From Pseudomonadota bacterium (GTDB taxonomy: Bacteria; Pseudomonadota; Alphaproteobacteria; ATCC43930; CGMCC-115725): a stretch of DNA of 5,183 bases. The DNA lies in NCBI GenBank assembly GCA_021790295.1, contig JAJYIC010000209.1, positions 1-5,183 of the forward strand, given 5' to 3'. How positions within the stretch are numbered: position 1 is the first letter of the stretch; the number at the start of each line of letters is the position of its first letter. Below the pieces are notes generated by a model. That model worked only from the letters and a program-made list of their open reading frames with translations, was not told the DNA's origin and ran no database searches. The position numbers and the translations under genes are program-made. Shown in pieces: positions 1 to 5,183 of this stretch.

Positions 1-946
1 TTCCGATCTCGAGGTCGCCTATGGCATAGACGCCGGGTTCTCCCGTGCGCTGCCACTCGTCGACGACGACATGGCCTTTCTCGACCGCAACGCCGGTGCC
101 TTCGAGCCCCAGATTTTCGACATTGCCTTCGATGCCGATGGCGAGGATGACGCGCTCGACGCCGATGCGCGATCCTTTGTCTTGGGCTTTGATCTCGACG
201 CTTACCTTGTCGTCCCTATTTTCGAATCCGGAAACTTCGGCCCCGACGAGGATCTTGATCCCTTCCTTTTCGAAGGCTTTGCGGGCAAGAGCGGAGATCT
301 CTTCGTCTTCGAGAGGGAGGATCCGGTCAAGCACTTCGACGACCGTGACTTCCGCCCCCATCGAGCGGTAGAAGCTGGCAAATTCGATGCCGATCGCTCC
401 TGAGCCGACGATCAGGAGCGATTTCGGGAAAAGGCTGGGAACCATCGCCTCTTTGTAGGTCCACACGCGCTCGGCGCCGGCTTCGAGACCCGGGAGCTTG
501 CGCGCCCTCGCCCCGGTTGCGAGGATGATGTGCGGGGCGGAAAGGGTGGCGAGTTCTTTGCCGTCCTTGCTTACGGCGAGCCTTTCTTTGCTGGAAAGGC
601 GCCCTTCGCCGTCGAAAACGCTCACCTTGTTCTTTTTGAGAAGATAGGCGACGCCGTTCGAAAGACGCTTGGCAACCGCGCGCGAGCGCGCAACGAGTTT
701 TGCCAGATCGAAGCGGACCTCGCCGGCGGCAAGGCCGAATTCGCCGAGACGGTGGAGAAGGCCGTAGATCTCGGCGCTGCGCAAAAGCGCCTTTGTCGGG
801 ATGCAGCCCCAGTTGAGGCAGATGCCGCCCAAATGCTCGCGTTCGACGAGCGCCGTCTTGAGCCCCAGTTGCGCCGCGCGTATGGCGGCGACATAGCCGC
901 CGGGCCCGCCGCCGACGACGGCGAGATCAAAGGCGCTTTCGGCCAT
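1..946 (-). CDS. lpdA: Dihydrolipoyl dehydrogenase (E3 of pyruvate dehydrogenase complex), C-terminus cut by window edge
   Basis: This FAD flavoprotein reoxidises the dihydrolipoyl arm of E2 and passes electrons to NAD+; it is cytoplasmic. I translate 315 residues from the ATG at 946-944; the family is about 465 long, so the C-terminal dimerisation domain with the catalytic His-Glu pair lies outside the window. Visible: FAD dinucleotide fold GGGPGG (12-17) with acidic Glu35; redox disulfide CLNWGC (Cys43/Cys48) in GGICLNWGCIPTKALL; NAD fold GSGAIG (181-186) with Glu204 after the second strand, which fits NAD+ over NADP+; and the FAD-contacting YAIGD (307-311). There is no fused lipoyl domain. 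The segment after the disulfide (LLRSAEIYGLL) is typical of PDH-linked E3 rather than the E3 of 2-oxoglutarate dehydrogenase. A GGGGAGG Shine-Dalgarno ends 7 nt before the ATG. It follows pdhC by 39 nt, probably in the same transcript. Family call very sure; assignment to PDH is from context. Confidence 0.96.
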   Translation of the reverse strand, partial: MAESAFDLAVVGGGPGGYVAAIRAAQLGLKTALVEREHLGGICLNWGCIPTKALLRSAEIYGLLHRLGEFGLAAGEVRFDLAKLVARSRAVAKRLSNGVAYLLKKNKVSVFDGEGRLSSKERLAVSKDGKELATLSAPHIILATGARARKLPGLEAGAERVWTYKEAMVPSLFPKSLLIVGSGAIGIEFASFYRSMGAEVTVVEVLDRILPLEDEEISALARKAFEKEGIKILVGAEVSGFENRDDKVSVEIKAQDKGSRIGVERVILAIGIEGNVENLGLEGTGVAVEKGHVVVDEWQRTGEPGVYAIGDLEIG

Positions 947-985
947 CGTTCCGCCTCCCCTTTCCTCCTGCCCCGCGCCTTATTC

Positions 986-2272
986 TCATAAAAGCATGGT
1001 CAAAGGATCTTCGATAAGCCTTTTGAAAGCCGCGAGAAATCTTGCGGCGATGACCCCGTCGACGACGCGATGATCGCAGGAAAGCGTTGCCGTCATCACG
1101 CTCGCCACGGCGAGCGCCCCTTCCTTCACCACTGGACGCTTCTCCCCCGCACCGACGGCGAGGATCGCGCCCTGCGGCGGGTTGATGACCGCGGCGAACT
1201 CGCGCACTGCGAACATGCCGAGATTGGAGATCGAAAACGTCCCGCCCTGAAACTCTTCGAGCCGGAGTTTGCCTTCGCGGGCGCGCGTCGAAAGATCGCG
1301 CATCTCCCGCGCGATCGATAAGAGTCCTTTGGTGTCGGCCGCTTTGACGATCGGGGTGATCAGCCCTTCGTCGAGAGCGACGGCGACGGCGATATCAACC
1401 GACTGCCAAAGAAGGATCGCCTCCTCGCTCCAGGAGGCATTGGCTTCGGGCACCTCGCGCAAAGCAAGCGCCGCCGCGCGGATGACGAAATCGTTGACGG
1501 TAAGCCTGTACGCCTCCGATTTCGCATTGAGCGAGGCGCGGATCTTCAAAAGCTCGTCGATCTCGCAATCGACCGAAAGATAGAAATGAGGGATCGTCTG
1601 TTTCGATTCCAAAAGGCGCCGCGCGATGATGCGGCGCATCTGCGTCAAAGGCTTTTCCTTGTACGGAAGATTGCCGGCAAGGGCGGCGACTCGCGCTCTC
1701 GCCAAAGAGGACGCCGGAGGGGCCGCCTCCTTTTGCGGTTGCGCTTCGCCGCGGGCCGAAAGCGCCGCCTCGACATCGGCCTTGACGATGCGGCCTTCCG
1801 GGCCCGAGCCCGAAATCGCGGCGAGATCGAACCCCGCTTCCGCGGCCATGCGCCGGGCGAGAGGACTGGCGAAAAGCCGCGCACCCGCACGCCGGGTTTC
1901 CTTTTCCGGGAGCGCCGAAGAGGGCGCTTTTGCCGCCGTTTCGCGCGCTTGCGGCTCTTGCGGCTTCTCTCGGGGCGGCGCTTGCGGCTTCTCCGCGGGC
2001 CGCGCCTCGGCAAGGGCCGAAGCGTCCTCTCCCGCTTCGAGGAGAAGAGCGATCGGGTCGTTGACCTTGACCCCTTGGGTCCCTTCGGGAACGAGGATCT
2101 TGCCGAGGCGCCCCTCATCGACCGCCTCGAATTCCATCGTCGCCTTGTCGGTCTCGATCTCGGCCAAGACCTCGCCGGCGTGCACCTCCTCTCCCTCTTT
2201 TTTGAGCCAACGCGCGAGATTGCCCTCGGTCATCGTCGGCGAAAGCGCAGGCATCAGGATCGGGATCGGCAT
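986..2272 (-). CDS. pdhC: Dihydrolipoyllysine-residue acetyltransferase (pyruvate dehydrogenase E2)
   Basis: E2 core of the pyruvate dehydrogenase complex: it carries acetyl from E1 on a lipoyl-lysine and transfers it to CoA. The 428 residues show the usual order. One lipoyl domain (about 1-80) has the lipoylated lysine in ETDKAT (Lys43). An Ala/Pro/Glu/Lys-rich linker (about 84-128) follows, then the peripheral-subunit-binding domain (about 131-171, ARLFASPLARRMAAEAG...GRIVKADV). A second linker (about 172-203) leads to the acyltransferase domain with SISNLGMF (347-354), INPPQGAI (363-370) and the catalytic motif DHRVVDG (His401, Asp405). All key residues are present and length is normal for a one-lipoyl-domain alphaproteobacterial E2. 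The ATG is fixed by the conserved MPI start of the lipoyl domain; GGTGAGG sits just before it. lpdA follows after 39 nt. The expected E1-beta gene is not upstream. A 2-oxo-acid specificity other than pyruvate is possible but less likely from the N-terminal sequence. Confidence 0.96.
   Translation of the reverse strand: MPIPILMPALSPTMTEGNLARWLKKEGEEVHAGEVLAEIETDKATMEFEAVDEGRLGKILVPEGTQGVKVNDPIALLLEAGEDASALAEARPAEKPQAPPREKPQEPQARETAAKAPSSALPEKETRRAGARLFASPLARRMAAEAGFDLAAISGSGPEGRIVKADVEAALSARGEAQPQKEAAPPASSLARARVAALAGNLPYKEKPLTQMRRIIARRLLESKQTIPHFYLSVDCEIDELLKIRASLNAKSEAYRLTVNDFVIRAAALALREVPEANASWSEEAILLWQSVDIAVAVALDEGLITPIVKAADTKGLLSIAREMRDLSTRAREGKLRLEEFQGGTFSISNLGMFAVREFAAVINPPQGAILAVGAGEKRPVVKEGALAVASVMTATLSCDHRVVDGVIAARFLAAFKRLIEDPLTMLL
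1957..1993 (-). repeat. Short direct repeat within the pdhC linker
   Basis: The 13-bp word CTTGCGGCTTCTC (plus strand) occurs at 1957-1969 and again at 1981-1993, exactly 24 bp apart. In PdhC this encodes two copies of EKPQ (residues 94-97 and 102-105), an 8-residue period in the flexible linker between lipoyl and E1/E3-binding domains. Such linkers are low in complexity and vary in length by repeat gain or loss, so this is probably a slippage-type duplication inside the gene with no separate role. Confidence 0.7.
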
Positions 2273-2287
2273 GTCCTCACCACGGCT

Positions 2288-2320
2288 CTAGCGGGTTCTT
2301 CGAGGGAGCCCCAAACGCAT
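2288..2320 (-). other. Possible 10-codon leader reading frame before pdhC
   Basis: An ATG at 2320-2318 opens a frame of 10 codons (MRLGLPRRTR) ending in TAG at 2290-2288, 15 nt before the pdhC ATG. It is preceded by AAGAGG ending 6 nt upstream, a reasonable ribosome binding site, and it would lie inside the leader if the promoter at 2344-2371 is used. Three of its ten residues are basic. It is very short and has no recognisable attenuator pattern such as a run of one amino acid, so it may be chance. Confidence 0.2.
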
Positions 2321-2343
2321 CGGAAACCTCTTACCGGGGGCTC

Positions 2344-2371
2344 ATTATCCCGACGCTGAAATCGAGTTCAA
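2344..2371 (-). promoter_or_regulatory. Candidate sigma70-type promoter for pdhC-lpdA
   Basis: On the minus strand TTGAAC (2371-2366, 4 of 6 to TTGACA) is followed after 16 nt by GATAAT (2349-2344, 5 of 6 to TATAAT). Transcription would begin near 2337, giving a leader of about 65 nt before pdhC. It sits in the 152-bp gap after the GMC gene, the right place for a separate pdhC-lpdA promoter. The match was found by eye; alphaproteobacterial promoters often deviate from consensus. Confidence 0.42.
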
Positions 2372-2382
2372 GGCTCATGCGC

Positions 2383-2399
2383 CCGGGAGCCTCTTCCGG
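2383..2399. other. Small hairpin downstream of the GMC gene
   Basis: CCGGGAGCCTCTTCCGG can fold into a 7-bp stem (one G-T pair when read on the plus strand) with a 3-nt loop. It begins 25 nt past the GMC stop codon. On the plus strand it is followed by TTTTCCCTTT, but no gene is read toward it from that side. On the minus strand, where it would end the GMC transcript, no T tract follows. It could be a weak 3'-end structure but is not a convincing intrinsic terminator for the GMC mRNA. Confidence 0.25.
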
Positions 2400-2424
2400 T
2401 TTTCCCTTTGCCGCCTGCTTTTGT

Positions 2425-4131
2425 CTAACCCGAGGCAAGGATCCTGTCGGCGATCTTCTCCGCCGTCATAAGGGTCGGAAAATTGGTGTTGGCGCAAGGC
2501 ACCGCGGGAAAGAGAGAGGCATCGACCACGCGCAGGCCTGCGAGCCCGCGCACGCGCCCTTCGTTGTCGGTGACCGCCAAGGGATCGTTTTCGGCCCCCA
2601 TGCGGCAGGTGCAGGAGGCGTGCCAGACCCCGATCGCCTCTTTGCGGATGAACTCTTCGAGCGCCTCGTCGTCGCTCATCAATTCCTCGAAACTGCGCCC
2701 TTCGACGATCACGCGGTCGATGACGAGGCCGCGCAGCCAGGAAGGACCGTCGAGGATCTTTGCGGTGAGATCGGTCAGGAACTTGTTCTTTTTGGTGACC
2801 ACCCCGATCTTGCGCACGCGTTCGCTGTAAGAGGCGGGAAAGGGATTGCTTGCAACTTCGCTCATCGCGGGGCCGAGCTGAATCGCGCCCACGCGGTGGA
2901 AGGCGTCCATCAGCCTTTCGAGATCGCGGCGGTCGGAGAGAAGGTTGAACTCGACGATCGGCTCGGCGCGCGGGTCGCGCGAGGAGAGCTTTACCTGTCC
3001 CGTTTCGGAAAAGGTCTTGTAGACCGCCATCAGAAACGAGCCGATCTGCTCTCCGACCGCATGCCAAGCCGATTTGCAGACGCAGGCGACAAACATGTCG
3101 CCGCGCGGCGCCTCGCCGATGCCCGAAGAGTAGCGCAGCCCCAAAAGAATGTGGCGGCGGGTGAGGCCGTTGAGGCGCGCCTCGGGTTTCAGAAACGACG
3201 AGAGCGCGATCGAAGGATGATCCATAAGCCTCTGGCCGACCCCGGGAAGATGGGCGAGGACAGGGATGCCGAGATCCTTGAGATCGCCCGCGGGGCCGAT
3301 CCCGGCGCGCAAGAGATGGGCGGGCGAATGGATCGCGCCCGAAGAGAGGATCACCTCGCGCGCGCGGAATTCCTTTTCCTGCCCCGCGACCAAAGCCTTG
3401 ACCCCGACGCAGCGCGTTCCTTCGAAAAGGAGCTCCGTCACCCGGGTGCGCGGAGAGATCGTCAGGTTTTTGCGCAAGCGCGTCCCCGGGTCGAGATAAC
3501 CGATCGCCGCCGAAACGCGGCGGTCGTAAAGGTTCGAGATGGCGATCGGGAAATAGCCTTCCTTGTATTCGGCATTCTGGTCGAGAAGATATTCGAAACC
3601 GGCTGCGGTGAAGGCTTTGGCGGCCGCTTTCGCGTGCCCGCTCCAGAGATCGGGGAAGATGCGGCGCACCGGAATGCGCCCTTCCTTGCCGTGGAACGGA
3701 CCGTCGAAATCCATGTCGCGTTCGACCTTTTTGAAAAAAGGCAAAACCGCCTCCCAGCCCCAGCCTTTGGCTCCTCGCGTTTCCCATTCGGCGTAGTCGG
3801 TCGGCGCGCCGCGATTGAAAAGCTGGCCGTTGATCGAGGAGCCTCCGCCCAAAACGCGCGCCTGCTCGTATTTGCGCAAAGGCGGGCGGTCCGCTTCGGG
3901 GCGGTTGTGGGAGATGACCTCGGTGTGGACCTTGAGTTCGGTCCAATGAAAGCGCGGGTCGAAATAGACGGTTCCGGGGTAGCTGTCGAGGATCTCGGCA
4001 GGCACCCTGCCGACGGGGGTGTCCTCTCCGGCTTCGCACAGGAGGACCTGGTTGGCGCTTTTCGCGGAGAGCCGGTGGGCCATCACCGAACCGGCAGAGC
4101 CGCCGCCGATGATGATGGTATCGTAGGTCAT
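2425..4131 (-). CDS. GMC-family FAD-dependent oxidoreductase (choline dehydrogenase-like alcohol dehydrogenase)
   Basis: A 568-residue flavoprotein that by family oxidises an alcohol to an aldehyde with FAD. Visible: N-terminal FAD fold TIIIGGGSAGSVMAHRLS (5-22) with Glu33 for the adenosine ribose; first GMC signature ARVLGGGSSINGQLFNRG (91-108); second-signature region GAIHSPAHLLRAGIG (265-279), with Ala276 where the pattern usually has Ser; catalytic His504 in VWHASCTCRMG (502-512); and Asn548 in CANTNFPTLMTAEK, the second active-site position. No signal peptide or membrane segment. The frame is open upstream to 4215, but I chose the ATG at 4131 because the FAD fold begins right after it and GAGGAG stands 9 nt before it. 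BetA of about 550 residues is the best known relative, but no betB, betI or choline transporter is visible, so choline is unproven. Another aliphatic or polyol alcohol is equally possible. It diverges from the MaoC gene and precedes pdhC on the same strand. Confidence 0.93.
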   Translation of the reverse strand: MTYDTIIIGGGSAGSVMAHRLSAKSANQVLLCEAGEDTPVGRVPAEILDSYPGTVYFDPRFHWTELKVHTEVISHNRPEADRPPLRKYEQARVLGGGSSINGQLFNRGAPTDYAEWETRGAKGWGWEAVLPFFKKVERDMDFDGPFHGKEGRIPVRRIFPDLWSGHAKAAAKAFTAAGFEYLLDQNAEYKEGYFPIAISNLYDRRVSAAIGYLDPGTRLRKNLTISPRTRVTELLFEGTRCVGVKALVAGQEKEFRAREVILSSGAIHSPAHLLRAGIGPAGDLKDLGIPVLAHLPGVGQRLMDHPSIALSSFLKPEARLNGLTRRHILLGLRYSSGIGEAPRGDMFVACVCKSAWHAVGEQIGSFLMAVYKTFSETGQVKLSSRDPRAEPIVEFNLLSDRRDLERLMDAFHRVGAIQLGPAMSEVASNPFPASYSERVRKIGVVTKKNKFLTDLTAKILDGPSWLRGLVIDRVIVEGRSFEELMSDDEALEEFIRKEAIGVWHASCTCRMGAENDPLAVTDNEGRVRGLAGLRVVDASLFPAVPCANTNFPTLMTAEKIADRILASG

Positions 4132-4150
4132 CTCTTCCCCCTCCTCACAA

Positions 4151-4160
4151 GACCGCGGTC
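4151..4160. promoter_or_regulatory. Perfect 10-bp palindrome in the GMC gene leader
   Basis: GACCGCGGTC is an exact palindrome placed 20 bp upstream of the GMC start codon, just before its ribosome binding site. It has no loop, so a protein-binding half-site pair is more likely than an RNA hairpin. Short GC-rich palindromes of this size arise by chance in such DNA, so the functional call is weak. Confidence 0.22.
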
Positions 4161-4177
4161 CGTGCGCGACTTTTCCT

Positions 4178-4196
4178 TTGCGTTGATGTAATGCAA
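4178..4196. promoter_or_regulatory. Imperfect 19-bp inverted repeat, candidate operator between the divergent genes
   Basis: TTGCGTTGATGTAATGCAA has arms TTGCGTT and AATGCAA that match at 6 of 7 positions around a 5-bp centre. Dimeric bacterial repressors commonly bind inverted repeats of this size. It lies in the 117-bp region between the GMC gene (minus) and the MaoC gene (plus) and overlaps candidate -10 elements on both strands, so one bound protein could control both genes. No regulator gene is in the window and I cannot assign the motif to a regulator family. Confidence 0.42.
4184..4192 (+). promoter_or_regulatory. Candidate extended -10 promoter for the MaoC gene
   Basis: TGATGTAAT matches the extended -10 form TGN plus TGTAAT (5 of 6 to TATAAT). 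No good -35 hexamer is found 15-18 bp upstream, which is tolerable for extended -10 promoters. Transcription would start near 4199, about 50 nt before the chosen MaoC start. It falls within the inverted repeat at 4178-4196. Confidence 0.35.
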
Positions 4197-4215
4197 TCGC
4201 CGCGCGCCGGGTCAA
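4188..4215 (-). promoter_or_regulatory. Candidate promoter for the GMC gene
   Basis: On the minus strand TTGACC (4215-4210) matches the -35 consensus at 5 of 6 positions. The -10 is poor: CATTAC at 16-bp spacing (4193-4188) or TTACAT at 18-bp spacing (4191-4186), each 3 of 6. A strong -35 with a weak -10 covered by an inverted repeat would fit a regulated promoter, but it was found by eye and could be wrong. Confidence 0.3.
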
Positions 4216-4248
4216 GCCCTGTGCCCTCCCTGTGACGAAAAGGTGCCG

Positions 4249-4737
4249 ATGAGCGCTCGCCCCCCGAACCCCTTCCGATATTTCGAGGACTATCAGCCGG
4301 GGATGATCGTCGACTGCGGCGAGGTTTCAGCAAGCGAAACCGAGATGATCGCCTTCGCCCGGCTTTACGATCCGCAACCGATGCACATCGACCCTGCGGC
4401 CGCCCGTTCGAGCCCTTTCGGCGGGCTGATTGCGAGCGGCTGGCAAACGGCGGCGCTGACAATGCGCCTCGTCGTCGCCAATTACCTCTCGGCGGAGGCG
4501 AACATCGCTTCGCCCGGTCTCGAAGAGTTGCGCTGGCTCTGCCCCGTGCGTCCGGGAGACCGCCTCACGGTGCGGGTCAGCGTTGTCGAAGCGCGCCGCT
4601 CGCGCTCGAAGCCCTTGACCGGCGTGGTGACGAGCCTTGTCGAGGTTTCGAACCAGAAGGGCGAACTGGTGATGAGCCTCAGACCCGTCAATCTGATGCG
4701 TTGCCGGCCGCGGACGCCGGTTCGAGGCGAAGAGTGA
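4249..4737 (+). CDS. MaoC-like dehydratase (hot-dog fold, enoyl-CoA hydratase-like)
   Basis: A 162-residue single-hot-dog protein of the MaoC / (R)-specific enoyl-CoA hydratase superfamily, expected to hydrate an enoyl-CoA or dehydrate a 3-hydroxyacyl-CoA in the cytoplasm. The hydratase motif runs from LYDPQPMHIDPAAA (39-52) to FGGLIASGW (57-65). It supplies Asp41 and His46, five residues apart as in PhaJ-type hydratases, and Ser63. The block LEELRWLCPVRPGDRL (91-106) is typical of stand-alone bacterial MaoC dehydratases of this length. I prefer the ATG at 4249, with AAGG 5 nt before it, to the in-frame GTG at 4243, which has no good ribosome site. The stop overlaps the next gene's start (GTGA), implying translational coupling. 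It is divergent from the GMC gene. The substrate cannot be inferred. Confidence 0.92.
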   Translation: MSARPPNPFRYFEDYQPGMIVDCGEVSASETEMIAFARLYDPQPMHIDPAAARSSPFGGLIASGWQTAALTMRLVVANYLSAEANIASPGLEELRWLCPVRPGDRLTVRVSVVEARRSRSKPLTGVVTSLVEVSNQKGELVMSLRPVNLMRCRPRTPVRGEE

Positions 4738-5183
4738 AGCTCGGCGTCCTGTCCGATATCCATAGCAACCATAAAGGGCTTTTGCGCGCTCTCGAGGTTC
4801 TGGGCGATGTCGATCGGCTCCTCTGCCTTGGCGACAGCATTTTTGAATACCGCTTTTCGAACGAGGTCGTGCGCATCTTGAAAGAGCGCGAGGTGATTTC
4901 GATCATCGGCAACCACGAAGAGAATTTTTATGCTCCAGGCGGGGTGCGCGCGCGAACGGCGGAAGGGAACGACCGCGCCCTTCTTTCCTGGCTTGCCGAG
5001 CGCCCTTTGCGCCGGGAATTATCGGTCGCCGGCAAAAGCCTGATCATGGTCCACTCGACGCCGTGGGAACCGCGCGGCGCTTATGTCTTTCCGCACAGTT
5101 CCCTTCTCGAACGCTTTGCCGAGAGCGGGGCGGATTTCGTTCTTTACGGCCACACCCACGCGCCTCTCGTGCGCCGCCTCGGG
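4734..5183 (+). CDS. Calcineurin-like metallophosphoesterase (YfcE/MJ0936-like), C-terminus cut by window edge
   Basis: The reading frame begins at GTG 4734 and is still open at the window end, giving 150 residues. The di-metal phosphoesterase motifs appear in order: DxH in SDIHSN (Asp8, His10), GD in CLGD (Asp34), GNHE (Asn60, His61), an isolated His in MVHSTP (His107) and GHTH (139-142). That is the complete metal-binding set of the small Metallophos_2 type, whose members hydrolyse phosphodiesters or phosphomonoesters with Mn2+ or similar ions. The GTG start overlaps the MaoC stop codon by 3 nt, with GAGG 6 nt upstream inside the MaoC gene. The SDIHSN motif follows at once, so no earlier start is needed. 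Full length and substrate are unknown; only a short C-terminal part should be missing if it is a usual 200-250-residue member. Confidence 0.92.
   Translation, partial: MKLGVLSDIHSNHKGLLRALEVLGDVDRLLCLGDSIFEYRFSNEVVRILKEREVISIIGNHEENFYAPGGVRARTAEGNDRALLSWLAERPLRRELSVAGKSLIMVHSTPWEPRGAYVFPHSSLLERFAESGADFVLYGHTHAPLVRRLG

Noticed and set aside
71..991. Open plus-strand frames at 71-403 and 530-991
   Set aside because: Both are antisense to lpdA, whose FAD, disulfide and NAD motifs are intact on the minus strand.
1586..2359. Open plus-strand frames opposite pdhC (1586-2359 and 1626-2291)
   Set aside because: They are Arg- or Ala/Ser-rich shadows of the linker and lipoyl-domain coding sequence; PdhC on the minus strand explains the region fully.
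2331..2378. A 15-codon minus-strand frame (ATG at 2378) after the GMC gene
   Set aside because: It overlaps the candidate pdhC promoter and its ribosome site is poorly spaced (11 nt), so it is probably not translated.
2383..2403. Hairpin plus T run as an intrinsic terminator
   Set aside because: The T run follows on the plus strand, where no transcript is expected to arrive; the minus-strand orientation has no T tract.
2375..4039. A 554-codon open frame on the minus strand in another phase of the GMC gene
   Set aside because: The translation is rich in Arg/Pro/Ser with no domain pattern, typical of a frame-shifted reading of a GC-rich gene.
2377..4191. A 604-codon open frame on the plus strand opposite the GMC gene
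   Set aside because: It is antisense to a gene with all GMC motifs, its translation resembles no family I recognise, and long antisense frames are common in GC-rich genes with strong third-position bias.
4243..4248. GTG at 4243 as the start of the MaoC gene
   Set aside because: The AAGG ribosome site at 4240-4243 overlaps it and is properly spaced only for the ATG at 4249.
4145..4916. Minus-strand open frames opposite the MaoC and phosphoesterase genes (4145-4462, 4482-4916)
   Set aside because: The plus-strand products carry clear catalytic motifs; the antisense translations do not resemble proteins.

Overview
The window looks like ordinary chromosome from a GC-rich alphaproteobacterium. 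The lineage call rests on three things: the single-lipoyl-domain pyruvate dehydrogenase E2 that starts MPIPILMPALSPTM, the adjacent E3 of the PDH-associated type, and the codon and Shine-Dalgarno style. The genus cannot be told from this sequence.

Layout. Minus strand, read right to left: a complete GMC-family FAD oxidoreductase (4131-2425), a 152-bp gap with a plausible sigma70-type promoter and small leader reading frames, pdhC encoding PDH E2 (2272-986), a 39-bp gap, and lpdA encoding dihydrolipoyl dehydrogenase E3 (946 to beyond position 1, cut by the window edge). Plus strand, from the right side of a 117-bp divergent intergenic region: a small MaoC-like dehydratase (4249-4737). A calcineurin-like metallophosphoesterase follows with a GTGA stop/start overlap (4734 to beyond 5183, cut by the window edge).

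How the genes work together. PdhC and LpdA are successive subunits of one complex: E2 moves the acetyl group on its lipoyl arm to CoA and E3 reoxidises the arm with NAD+. Their close spacing fits one transcript. The E1 genes (pdhA/pdhB), often directly upstream of pdhC in this class, are not there; a GMC oxidoreductase holds that place and pdhC seems to have its own promoter. The GMC gene and the MaoC gene are divergently transcribed from a short region with overlapping candidate promoters, and an imperfect 19-bp inverted repeat (4178-4196) lies on top of them. That repeat is the best candidate regulatory site in the window. An alcohol/aldehyde-forming oxidation and an enoyl-CoA hydration could belong to one catabolic route, but the substrates cannot be read from the sequence.

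I see no mobile element, CRISPR array, tRNA or rRNA, and no clear new biological system. The points worth a second look are regulatory or about gene order.
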